Source: Aurantiochytrium sp. KH105 (taxonomy: Eukaryota; Sar; Bigyra; Thraustochytrida; Thraustochytriidae). From it: 64,000 nt of DNA. Shown in pieces: positions 56,523 to 64,000 of this stretch. The notes under the pieces were generated by a model. That model did no database searches, was not told the DNA's origin, and saw only the letters and a program-made list of their open reading frames with translations. Location: assembly GCA_003116975.1 (NCBI GenBank), contig BGKB01000026.1, positions 744,001 to 808,000 of the forward strand. Direction: 5' to 3'. A program made the translations under genes and the position numbers. Position 1 is the first letter of the stretch. The number at the start of each line of letters is the position of its first letter.

Positions 56523-58275
56523 TCATTGTGTCTCTGCGACGATGGGAGACGTTTGGCCCTGATCAGGATCGCGTACGTCGCACAAGAGCACGTAGTCGAT
56601 GTCTCGCGTGTGTGGAAATCGACCGCATTCCGTGTACTCGTGTTCATCACGCACCTTCGCCAAGTTTACATCCGAAACGCTTTCGGTCGAGAAAACAAGA
56701 CGCGTTGGCCTCTGCTCCATGAGCCGGCGGCGAAGCAAATCCAAAGGGTTTGCAAAGAAGGCATCTTCCTCCTCTATGCCTTCGAGCACATGCTTGCTCA
56801 TCATTGGTATCGTGGCAAGAGCGGGAAGCGCTGGTGAACAGTCCAGGAACCGCATGCGAGAGATCGGTGCACCGTGCACATGCGACCAATAGGGCGTCGC
56901 GTGGCATCGGGTATAAAAGTCAACAAAGTGAGTCCCATTCCCTGGTACTGGTGGAGCTTGCGCGAGAACGTCCATGAGAGGCAAGGGAGCGCGTTGGTGA
57001 AAACGCGAGAGGTATGCGGCCACCACGACATTGCTTGCACACGCGAAGATGATGTAGACCGTTCGCTTCGTGCTTGCTGAAATGGAAATAAGCCCAAGAC
57101 CAGCGAGCACAGAAAGTGGACCCATGAGGGGTAATGCAAAACGAAGTTCCTTGTGCCCAGTCACGCTCAATACTACAAGCCCCCAGAGCACAAACTCGGC
57201 GAGCACGCGAACTCGACGATGACCAGGACGCAGACTTTCACGTATCCCAAGAGCAATCGCCGGGAGCCACGTGCCCGTAATGGCAGGTATGCACTGAGTC
57301 AAATACCAATGCCAAGCATGGACGCCATACTCTGCGCTCACATTCTCCAGGACATTGACGCGGAAAAAGTTATACGGCACAAAAGTCCAGGAACCGTAAC
57401 CCCAGCGATCCACCAACATCATGATTGCCAGCGCAGCAGCGCCCACGGGAAGAGTCTGGACAACCAGGAATCGAAAGCGTTCCGTCATGTTTTCGCACCC
57501 GAAGATCAAGTGGCGCAGACCTAGATATACCCAAAATGCTGCTGCCGTGGGTCGGAGAACTACGGTTGCTGCTGCAAGACAGAGACCGGTCACCGTTTCT
57601 TTGGCACCTCGTCCAGAACTGGCCACCGGTCCAAGCGGCCAAAATGCAAGAGCCGCAATCGTGAGCACCGCCTCGGCGCTGTTCGAGTACGTGCGCACGC
57701 TAGTGTAAAAGTAAAACCAATTGAAAATCTGGCAAAACAGGCATGCAAGGCCGCCGCTGCGGCCAAGGACCCTGGTGCCGACGATGAGGAGCGCAATATC
57801 GCCAAATGCAGCCGCAATGCCCGCCAAGACGCGCGGGCCGAAGGCGATGGCCCATCGTGAGTCAAGTCCCAAACCAGCTAAGAGTGCATAGAATGCACCA
57901 AAGAGAGCAGGGTGCGCGTAGCCTCGAATTCTGACCCCATCCTGCCACTCCCAAGTTCTTCGCTCGTGGCAATTTTGCGAGCGCGTGTGCGAGCGCGTGT
58001 GCGAGCAAGTGGGCGAGCGGCGTAGCGAGCAAAGAGAGCGAACGAGCGTTCATCGGTCAGTAGGAGTGTAGATACGATGCTGGGTTTTGGCAAGGCAGCG
58101 CTCACTTCGCAATCACTTACTTGTGACACTTTATGGGATCATTAAACCCGATACAGTACGCAATCTCCAGCGACTGCCAATACTCATCAGCGTCAAAGTA
58201 CGTCGTCACCAGCAGGGCGTTTGCCACCCTCGCGGCCACAAGACCAACCGCCAGAGCGGTCCATCTCGCCGCCAT
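56523..58275 (-). CDS. PIGB: Spliced PIG-B/GPI10-type GPI mannosyltransferase III
   Basis: Two exons, 58275-58121 and 57957-56523, with a 163-nt intron (CACAA|GTAAGTG to GCGAAG|AACTTGG; a CTGAC branch-like site lies about midway), give 529 residues with matching phase. Exon 1 supplies a signal anchor and TYFDADEYWQSLEIAYC, the acidic catalytic loop of the GT22 family. Exon 2 starts TWEWQDGVRIRGYAHPALFGAFYALL, a GT22 hallmark that follows it directly in known enzymes. Many hydrophobic helices follow. GT22 enzymes use dolichol-P-mannose in the ER lumen; the DADE-TWEWQ wording fits the third GPI mannose. The start is the ATG at 58275; a GTG further upstream was rejected. Confidence 0.85.
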
Positions 58276-58474
58276 GCGTGTCCTCGTCTCCTCGTCTTGC
58301 CTCCCTCCTTTGCCTTCGCCGTCGTCTTCGCCGCTGTCCACGCGCCCTCCGCCCCTCTAGACTCCCACTCCAGCGGACGTCTTCTCTGCGCGCGAGCATC
58401 CGCGCGACGGGGACTCGCTTGCGAGCACAAGCGTCTTTGCTGCTCATCGCGACGCTCGCCGGCGGGGCCAGGAG

Positions 58475-58482
58475 TATATAAG
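58475..58482 (+). promoter_or_regulatory. TATA box of the U4 gene
   Basis: TATATAAG lies 28 bases before the predicted U4 RNA 5' end, the usual distance for a TATA element. It is the clearest core-promoter element in the window. Confidence 0.75.
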
Positions 58483-58502
58483 GCGGCAATGGCCACAGAG
58501 GC

Positions 58503-58650
58503 TGTTCTTCCTCAGCGGCAATACTTCGACACTGAGGTTTCTACCGAGTCAAGTGTATTGCTGATCGAAAACAACGATCAATCGCTGTGTGGGCAGCTCC
58601 TCTGCTTCGCAAGGGCAGCTCCAATCTTTCACGCCCTCAAGGGCTTCCCT
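58503..58650 (+). ncRNA. U4: U4 spliceosomal snRNA
   Basis: The first ~70 bases align well by eye with U4: CAGCGGCAATAC (U4 stem II side), then CACTGAGGTTTCTACCGAG with AAGTG (the 5' stem-loop with the k-turn bases TGAG and CCGAG that bind the 15.5K protein), then TATTGCTGATCGAAAAC (the U4/U6 stem I region). Near the 3' end, AATCTTTCA could be a variant Sm site, directly followed by a stem-loop GCCC-TCAA-GGGC. Length (about 148 nt) equals typical U4. A TATA box sits 28 bases upstream. It functions in the U4/U6-U5 tri-snRNP. Ends are estimates of a few bases. An open reading frame across it is a coincidence. Confidence 0.85.
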
Positions 58651-59267
58651 CCTTTTCTTTTTGCTTGCCGTCGCGTGTCCCCGCGCGCGCAGAACGGTGC
58701 GCTGTCCTTCGCAGAACCGAGCGCGGCGGCCGAAAGCGATGCTTTGGGTGTCCTGGTTCGAGTCTCGGCGTGGGGCTGATCTCTTTTCTTTTTTTTTTCT
58801 TCCCTTTAGATGTCAGTCGTAGTAGGATCGATCGTGGCGACGTAGCAATGGACTGTGACTTGAGATGGTCGATGCGAGGGCGGACGGGCGATTCGCGCAG
58901 CACAAGGAGCGATGGGACGTTTGTGAGCCCAAGATGCCACGAGATGAGGGTGGGTTCCCAAGCGAGTTTTACTCGGAGGAGGATTCTCCGGCCTCAGAGT
59001 ATCTAATAAAATTATGATGATGATCCTGATCATGACGGCCTCAACGCCGTATTCCCTATTTCGGCTGGGCCTAGGCCTACCTACAGGTAGGTTTTGACGG
59101 CGCGTCAGACTTCCGTGCGACGTGGGGCCGAAGGTTGAGAGCGCTACGCCGTCAACACACTGTCAACACAGCACAGTATTCCCGCCACTATTTCTGTCGT
59201 CAACTCTTTTGCCAGAGAGAGCCACGAACAAACAGCCAGAAGGAAACGAGCAGATGATAAACCGACC
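58651..59267. other. Gap between U4 and the YigZ-like gene
   Basis: It has an oligo-T tract (about 58788-58801), a GGTTCGAGTCTCGG word resembling a tRNA B box (about 58759-58772), AATAAAATTATG near 58988, and nested palindromes at 59067-59092 (GGGCCTAGGCC then CCTAC-CTACA-GGTAGG). No coding gene is supported. Confidence 0.4.
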
Positions 59268-59891
59268 ATGAAGGCCTTTCGCCTTGAGGTGCGCAAGTCG
59301 CTCTTCGTGGCCGAGGCCGCACGCGCGCCCCACGCAGACGCGGCGCGAGACTTTGTCTCCTCCGTACGAGCACGGAGGCGTCATGCCACGGCAGGCCACC
59401 ACTGCTGGGGCTTCGTTTCGACCGCCGAGGAACGCTGCGACGACGACGGCGAGCCATCAGGGACAGCGGGCAGGCCCATTATCACCGCAATTCGTAGTCA
59501 CGCTGTTGCGGCTGAATTGGGTGCTGTCGTTGTTGTCGCACGATGGAAACGTGGTCCCAACCTGGGTCGAGGAGGCCTCATTCGGGCATATCGCGAAGCG
59601 GCGCTCGGCGCGCTGGCCGAATTTGGGCCTGCAGACGAGGTCTTGTTGGACGAGATCCCAGCAGGCGATGCCCTGGTCCGACGCGCTGCAGTAATTGTGC
59701 CATTCGAGCTGACCCACGAGGTATTTGCTGCGCTTCGCGTCTGTGGCGGGGATACGCTCGAGCACGCACAGGAGATGGGCATCGGCTTGGACGCGGCGAC
59801 AATTCGCGTAGAAGTTCCTGCGTCCGCAGCCGGTCTTCTCGAGGCAACGCTCAGCCACGTCCGGGACATCAACGTGCAATGGGAATCATGA
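59268..59891 (+). CDS. YigZ/IMPACT (UPF0029) family protein
   Basis: The 207-residue protein carries the family signature DDDGEPSGTAGRPI (about 59-72), preceded by HHCWGFVS and followed by VVVVARWKRGPNLGRGGLIRAYREAA, as in bacterial YigZ and the C-terminal part of eukaryotic IMPACT. The second small domain (about 135-205) has the ferredoxin-like layout of UPF0029_C. IMPACT proteins bind GCN1 and modulate GCN2; this one lacks the N-terminal RWD domain, so it is YigZ-like and its role is open. It converges on the NAP gene with only 29 bases between stop codons. Confidence 0.88.
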   Translation: MKAFRLEVRKSLFVAEAARAPHADAARDFVSSVRARRRHATAGHHCWGFVSTAEERCDDDGEPSGTAGRPIITAIRSHAVAAELGAVVVVARWKRGPNLGRGGLIRAYREAALGALAEFGPADEVLLDEIPAGDALVRRAAVIVPFELTHEVFAALRVCGGDTLEHAQEMGIGLDAATIRVEVPASAAGLLEATLSHVRDINVQWES

Positions 59892-59920
59892 ATGCAGGGA
59901 GAACATGAATATCACTTTGC

Positions 59921-61759
59921 CTATTGTTGCTTGCATGACTGTTCACCGTCATCAGCGTCTCTTTGTACACCACCGGCACCACCGGCTTTTCCACCGTTCT
60001 GGTCCTCGCCATTACTATTTCTGATTCTGACATGGTCTCTGCCTGCTCTCGAGCCGTTTTCATCATCGTCATGATCATCTTCGTGGTCCTCGTCCTCATC
60101 CTCATCGACGTCGTCGTCGTCGTCGTCGTCGTCATTCTCATCTTCTGCAGCCGCTTCGCCCGTGAACCATCGCAGTGCCTCGGGTACAATCTTGCTGTGA
60201 ATCTCGAATCCAGCGCGAAAGTCTGCGGCGACTTGTTCAAGCAAAATTTGATGCTCGGCAGCAGAGTGCGCGTCACGTGAAAGATTTTTCGCGTGCTCCA
60301 TCCATGGCGCGTCAAAGAACAGAAAGAAGCTTTCTTCCTCTTCTTCCTCCTCGTCCAAGTCGTCGTCGCCGCCACCGTCATCTTCATCTTCATCGTCATC
60401 GACGCCGTCGTCCGATTCCATATTGGACGAGGCGATTTTGCCGCGGCGCGTGCGGCGTCGCGTCAGATCCACATCATCGCTCTTCCAGACAACCAAACAG
60501 CCTTCAATAGATTCCAGCACAGGATGTGAGTTCTCCATGAACATGTTGGGCACGCGGTATGTTTTGTGGAGAACCTTGTTTTCGAAGAAGCGGTTCTCGC
60601 GAAAGTGAAATTCGAGTCGAAAACCGTACTGCGAGGCGTTTGGGTCATTTGACTGCGGCACGTCCACACATCGAATGTCCTCGAGCGCCTCCAGGGCCTC
60701 CACGTCCCTGTCAGCAAAGAGTTCTCCCACAATGTTATTGCGGCTCAGAGCAATGTACCAAAAGCCAGGAATGGCTTCCTCAGGGTCATCAGCACCGCTA
60801 ATGACAGCGGCGCGCCGCCGGAAGATGCTTCCGAACTTTTCCCGAAAGTCGCGTTCCAGGGCTTTTCGTGCCGCAAAGTACTCGTCCTGAACGATCAAGT
60901 ACAAGTCGTGAAGTTCCAGTAATTTGTCCACATTGACAGAAGCATAACTTGATTCAGAGTCTCCATCACTGCTTTCTGCTTCTTCATCTTCTTCTGCCAA
61001 GTTCTCAGCTTGCCTGTTGCGCCGGCTCTCGACATTATTCGCGTTTGCCTCGCCGTCACGGCTCTCGCCTTCTGTATCGTGATCAGAAAAAGCGACTTGT
61101 TGTTGTGCCTTGAGCTCACGAAGTCGAGCCTGCACAGCCGAGAGCATGTTTTGCTTGCTCGATCGCGCACCAGGTCGTTCGCTTGTGCGCTGCTGCGTGC
61201 TGTCGCCAGCATCGTCACTAAGATAGTAGGGTGTGTTGTCGGGAGTCGCCAAGCCCGTCGTTGGTGACGAAGCCCCGCCCCCGCCTCCAAGCCCCAAGCT
61301 CGCGACGGCATCGATCGCGCGATTGGCATGGCGCGTCGAACCAGCTGCGGCCTCGATTCCACGATCTTGCGCGTTGAGCTCGTCCGTGTCCTCCCCAGAG
61401 GCGTTATCAGGTCCCCCCCTTGCGAGTTCCTGGTCCTTGGCGTGCGGCCGCAGACGCTGCATCAGACTCACCACCTGAAGACTTCCGCCGCGGTCCGTCA
61501 CGAGCCTCTCATGGCCAACGCGAGCTTGCGCATTTTCCTGGTCATCCTGCACCTGGACGTCTTGTCCGCGGACCTGCTCGTCGACCTCGTGCACGGCGGC
61601 GACGCTACTTGCACTACCAGTGCTACTTGAGCGTCTCCGTCCGAGATCTGCGCTGCGCATCGGCGTGCTCGTCCCGGAGAGCGTCGTCGAGCTCGCCCTT
61701 GACGCCCGCGACGGCGGCGGTGCCGGCGGTGGCGTCGAGGTGCCGCTGCTGTGCTCCAT
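59921..61759 (-). CDS. NAP/SET family histone chaperone
   Basis: The 612-residue protein starts at the ATG at 61759 (MEHSSGTSTPPP). After about 260 residues of Ser/Gly/Gln-rich disordered sequence, the NAP domain begins with a long helix (VDKLLELHDLYLIVQDEYFAARKAL, LERDFREKFGSIFRRRAAVI), then IPGFWYIALSRNNIVGELFADRDVEALEALEDI and QYGFRLEFHFRENRFFENKVLHKTY, all NAP hallmarks. A large acidic insertion splits the domain before FFLFFDAPW. The C-terminus is a long Asp/Glu tract, common in NAPs and used to bind histones. NAPs shuttle H2A-H2B and assemble nucleosomes. The N-terminal extension is longer than in NAP1. It diverges from the REEP-like gene (305-base shared promoter). Confidence 0.88.
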   Translation of the reverse strand: MEHSSGTSTPPPAPPPSRASRASSTTLSGTSTPMRSADLGRRRSSSTGSASSVAAVHEVDEQVRGQDVQVQDDQENAQARVGHERLVTDRGGSLQVVSLMQRLRPHAKDQELARGGPDNASGEDTDELNAQDRGIEAAAGSTRHANRAIDAVASLGLGGGGGASSPTTGLATPDNTPYYLSDDAGDSTQQRTSERPGARSSKQNMLSAVQARLRELKAQQQVAFSDHDTEGESRDGEANANNVESRRNRQAENLAEEDEEAESSDGDSESSYASVNVDKLLELHDLYLIVQDEYFAARKALERDFREKFGSIFRRRAAVISGADDPEEAIPGFWYIALSRNNIVGELFADRDVEALEALEDIRCVDVPQSNDPNASQYGFRLEFHFRENRFFENKVLHKTYRVPNMFMENSHPVLESIEGCLVVWKSDDVDLTRRRTRRGKIASSNMESDDGVDDDEDEDDGGGDDDLDEEEEEEESFFLFFDAPWMEHAKNLSRDAHSAAEHQILLEQVAADFRAGFEIHSKIVPEALRWFTGEAAAEDENDDDDDDDDVDEDEDEDHEDDHDDDENGSRAGRDHVRIRNSNGEDQNGGKAGGAGGVQRDADDGEQSCKQQ

Positions 61760-62064
61760 GAGCCCTCTTTCCTCTATCTTCGCGCGCCTGCGCCTCGCGC
61801 TCGGCGGCCTTGAGTTCTCCTTCGCTCGAGTCTTGGCGTCTCGACCGCCCGTCGTTTGCCGCGTGCAGCGCCGCCTCCCTCGCTCGCTCGCTCGCTCGCC
61901 TGCGCGGGTGCTGGCAGAACGGTCTCTGCCAAGATATGCCCTGCCGTGCACGGTGTATGCGCCCTTCAAGTTGCTACCCGAAGTTACCACTACTACGCAA
62001 GGAAGCCGTCGCAGAAGCGAACTCGACAAAGCCGAAACGAGACGGGCGGCCGGCGGCCGGCGCC
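61760..62064. promoter_or_regulatory. Divergent promoter between NAP and REEP-like genes
   Basis: These 305 bases separate two start codons facing away from each other. A short CTCGCTCG repeat lies at about 61876-61892. No TATA element is visible. Confidence 0.45.
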
Positions 62065-62862
62065 ATGAGCGCGCTCCTGCTGCTCCAGGTGAGCACCAGC
62101 TGGGCGTCGTGGAAGCTCCTTCGCGGGCCGCGTCGGCGCGCAGCAGACGCCACCGGCGCTGCGCTCGCTGGACTCGAGGACGGGGCCGCCGGCAACGATG
62201 GCGACGACGACGCTCTTGACGCGAGGGGGCCAAGTGGGACGCGGCAGGTACGACCCCCTCTTCTGGGCAGCGAGGGGGAGGTCCTTGCGCAAGGGCTCTT
62301 CGTCAGCGAGCGCGTCAGCGAGGAGGGAAGGGCGAACTCGTACGAAGGCATGGCCCTCTTGACAAGACTCGAGCAAGAAGACCGAGACGACCTCGAGCGG
62401 AAACAAGTGACGGACCTACGCGCCAAACGCGCCGCCCTCAAGCTTTGGTGTGTCATTGCGTGTCTGCGCATGTATGAGGCTGCGGGTGAGCCCGTCTTGC
62501 GGCTTTTACCGGGATACTCGCTGCTGAAAAGCACCATATGTATTTATTTTTCATGGGCACAGGCTTCTTCGCTCGTCGATGTCTTCTACCAGGACAATCT
62601 TGTTCCCTTTTTCGAGGCAATGGACCGCGCCTGGCTACGTGCAAGGTTCGCGGCAGCTAATTACGCACTCCAAGCGCTTTCTAATGTACAAGAAGAAACG
62701 TGGATTGCCAAGCTTGCCCACATGACCGATGCTGATCTTGAATGGTGGCGGGTTGTACTCACCGAGGAGCTGGTTCGAGCGAGAGAATCGAGGGCTCGTA
62801 GCTCGAAAACGAGGACACGGACGGATCTGAGGGAAAGTCAGCACCATCGTCAAGAGACATGA
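62065..62862 (+). CDS. REEP/HVA22 (TB2/DP1) family-like ER membrane protein
   Basis: The 265-residue protein has a TB2/DP1/HVA22-like core at about 128-187: LWCVIACLRMYEAAGEPVL, LLPGYSLLKSTICIYFSWA and SSLVDVFYQDNLVPFF, in the order and spacing of REEP5/HVA22 hairpin proteins that shape tubular ER. The N-terminal ~100 residues are charged and not conserved-looking. Two strong donor-like words (CTCCAG|GTGAGC near 62088 and GGCAG|GTACGA near 62248) suggest that part of this extension may be intronic, though the frame stays open. The last 34 codons overlap the minus-strand gene at 62759. The family call is moderate. Confidence 0.55.
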   Translation: MSALLLLQVSTSWASWKLLRGPRRRAADATGAALAGLEDGAAGNDGDDDALDARGPSGTRQVRPPLLGSEGEVLAQGLFVSERVSEEGRANSYEGMALLTRLEQEDRDDLERKQVTDLRAKRAALKLWCVIACLRMYEAAGEPVLRLLPGYSLLKSTICIYFSWAQASSLVDVFYQDNLVPFFEAMDRAWLRARFAAANYALQALSNVQEETWIAKLAHMTDADLEWWRVVLTEELVRARESRARSSKTRTRTDLRESQHHRQET

Positions 62863-64000
62863 AAGCGAGCGACCCTGCAGAGCTGAATGTGCTGCAGCTC
62901 GATGAGGATTCCATACTTTCTTCGGAAAAGCCGCCCGTGCCCTCGAACGAAAGGAACATCGCCGATGGCGCAGAGCTAAAAGTGCTGCAGCTTGACGTCG
63001 AACCCATGCTCAAGTCTTCATCCCCGAGCGACATGTACATTGCTGACGGCGCGGAGCTGAAAGTGCTGCAGCTCGACGTCTTCTCGGACAGCGGGTCTTC
63101 CATGCTTGTATACTCCATCAAATCTTGATCCTGATCTTTGTGCTCATTCTCAACACCCACGCTTGTGTCTTGTTGGACTTGGACAGAATTTTCGAGGTCG
63201 CCTTTGGCCTCGCAGAAAAGTGCCTTTGGATCCATGCTTTTTCCTTCCTGCACTTGGTCTTTTCCATCGTCATTGGGCCGGTGATGAGCGCCACTTGCGC
63301 TAGATATCAGGTCAAAGTCGCATGTAAGGTCGTCTGCATTATTTTCGCCTTCATGCTCTTTTGCTTCTGTTTCTTCTGCTTTGCTTTCTTCTCGTGCCTG
63401 AGATGCAGCCCGAGATGACGCGCACAAGCTTGCTTGCTCTGTCCGAGAAGATGCACGCTGTCGCGACGTATCCTTTGCTTCATGCGATATATCTTGTGCA
63501 ATGTTCTGTGCGGCGTGCGTATCCAACGCTATGTCCATGCCCGTTTGCGCCACAGTATTGACATTGCTGGACGCTTGGACTTGTTCCGAATCTGATTTTT
63601 CGTCTCTTTGGTGAATTGCAGCATGTTGTATGGTCTGGATGCTGAGGTCCTCAGAGAAATCAGGAGTGTCGGCCGTCAGAGGATGTGCATCAGTATCCAG
63701 GCCCTTTGCCATGTTATAAATGAGCGAAAGCGCGTCCTCCTCTGCTGGTTCTGATCTTGAGCTGTACTCTACTTCTTTTTCCTCAACAAGTGAGGTCGGT
63801 ACGTCTTGCATCCTTCGAGGTGTCGTTCGCGCAATTTTGGCATCGTTTGGTTCCGAGACAGAACGATGATTCTTTTCCTTTGCTTCGGTCGACGATTTGC
63901 ATTGGACATCGATATTTGCTTCAGTGAAAGTTTCAGGAGTATTGATGCGACAGGGATTCTCGGCGTCACCGACACAAACATGCGCGTTCTTGTTCGCCTT
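62759..64000 (-). CDS. Acidic Ser-rich protein with C-terminal repeats (partial)
   Basis: The frame is open without a stop from the right edge (64000) to the stop at 62759, so the gene starts outside the window; 413 codons are visible. The sequence is Glu/Asp/Ser/Gln-rich with few hydrophobics, so probably disordered. Near the C-terminus three tandem units of about 35-38 residues share SSCSTFSSAPSAM or a close variant, then MSLGDEDLS-type acidic words; a fourth, degenerate unit (SVSSFSSYEPSILSLEP) ends the protein. The repeated aromatic-acidic units look like short linear binding motifs. No family recognised. Confidence 0.6.
   Translation of the reverse strand, partial: KANKNAHVCVGDAENPCRINTPETFTEANIDVQCKSSTEAKEKNHRSVSEPNDAKIARTTPRRMQDVPTSLVEEKEVEYSSRSEPAEEDALSLIYNMAKGLDTDAHPLTADTPDFSEDLSIQTIQHAAIHQRDEKSDSEQVQASSNVNTVAQTGMDIALDTHAAQNIAQDISHEAKDTSRQRASSRTEQASLCASSRAASQAREESKAEETEAKEHEGENNADDLTCDFDLISSASGAHHRPNDDGKDQVQEGKSMDPKALFCEAKGDLENSVQVQQDTSVGVENEHKDQDQDLMEYTSMEDPLSEKTSSCSTFSSAPSAMYMSLGDEDLSMGSTSSCSTFSSAPSAMFLSFEGTGGFSEESMESSSSCSTFSSAGSLAFMSLDDGADFPSDPSVSSFSSYEPSILSLEPAPR

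Noticed and set aside
58679-58776. Possible tRNA: GGTTCGAGTCTCGG B-box-like word, an A-box-like GCGCAGAACGG, pairing ends CCCCGCG/CGTGGGG and downstream oligo-T
   Set aside because: No acceptable 5-bp anticodon stem with a 7-base loop and U33 can be drawn, the T-stem has a mismatch, and the length of 97 nt fits no class. A tRNAscan covariance run would decide.
58087-58779. Plus-strand coding frame across the U4 region
   Set aside because: Its only late ATG follows the TATA box by 14 bases, so it would precede the transcript start, and the conserved signal is RNA structure.
1-64000. Transposons, virus-like elements, CRISPR arrays, rRNA genes
   Set aside because: No reverse transcriptase, integrase, transposase, capsid-like or Cas reading frame, no long terminal repeats and no repeat-spacer array was seen. 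The repeats found are host gene duplications and microsatellites.

Overview
The window is nuclear DNA of a compact, GC-rich eukaryotic microbe. Most genes are single long open frames; a few carry short GT-AG introns (59 to 322 nt), and a U4 spliceosomal RNA gene is present. The proteins include a ferlin, a Roco GTPase, SEC22, RNase H2A, MMS19, CDT1, FIGNL1, PIG-B, PET100, a NAP and a Rho GEF. Gene density, low intron count and protein style fit a stramenopile, most likely a labyrinthulomycete (thraustochytrid-like). That placement is inference. I see no virus-like element, transposon, CRISPR array, rRNA or convincing tRNA.

Left part (1-8245): a tandem array of one head-to-head gene pair. Gene A (minus strand, basic nuclear-looking C-terminus) and gene B (plus strand, coiled coil plus TPR-like repeats) share a C+T-rich divergent promoter. 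There are three copies of A and promoter, but only one whole B; one B is a truncated pseudogene and one is missing. The 3' halves of two A copies are almost identical while their 5' halves have diverged, which suggests gene conversion.

Middle left (9000-29150): a Rho GEF whose PH domain holds very large low-complexity insertions, a mitochondrial-type glutamine synthetase family ligase, a secreted subtilisin, and a WD40-Roc-COR-TIR protein that is the most striking gene here. Then come an NPPW methyltransferase and a 2OG-Fe(II) oxygenase, whose convergent 3' ends have been triplicated as roughly 297-bp units, and FIGNL1.

Middle (29305-47716): a spliced, probably N-myristoylated EF-hand sensor, a six-kilobase intronless ferlin, MMS19, a spliced TRAP-gamma-like membrane protein, an acidic membrane protein with three Cys repeats, RNase H2A and SEC22.

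Right part (48268-64000): a mitochondrial protein of unknown role, an NAK-family endocytic kinase with DPF motifs, spliced PET100, CDT1, spliced PIG-B, the U4 RNA gene, a YigZ/IMPACT protein, a NAP/SET histone chaperone, a REEP/HVA22-like protein, and an acidic repeat protein that runs off the window.

The genes are mostly housekeeping and do not form one pathway. Themes are membrane traffic (ferlin, SEC22, NAK kinase, REEP-like), genome maintenance (FIGNL1, MMS19, RNase H2A, CDT1, NAP), mitochondria (GS, PET100, unknown 306-residue protein) and signalling (Rho GEF, Roco-TIR, EF-hand). Strand order is strongly alternating, so most genes share a divergent promoter with one neighbour and a convergent 3' end with the other.
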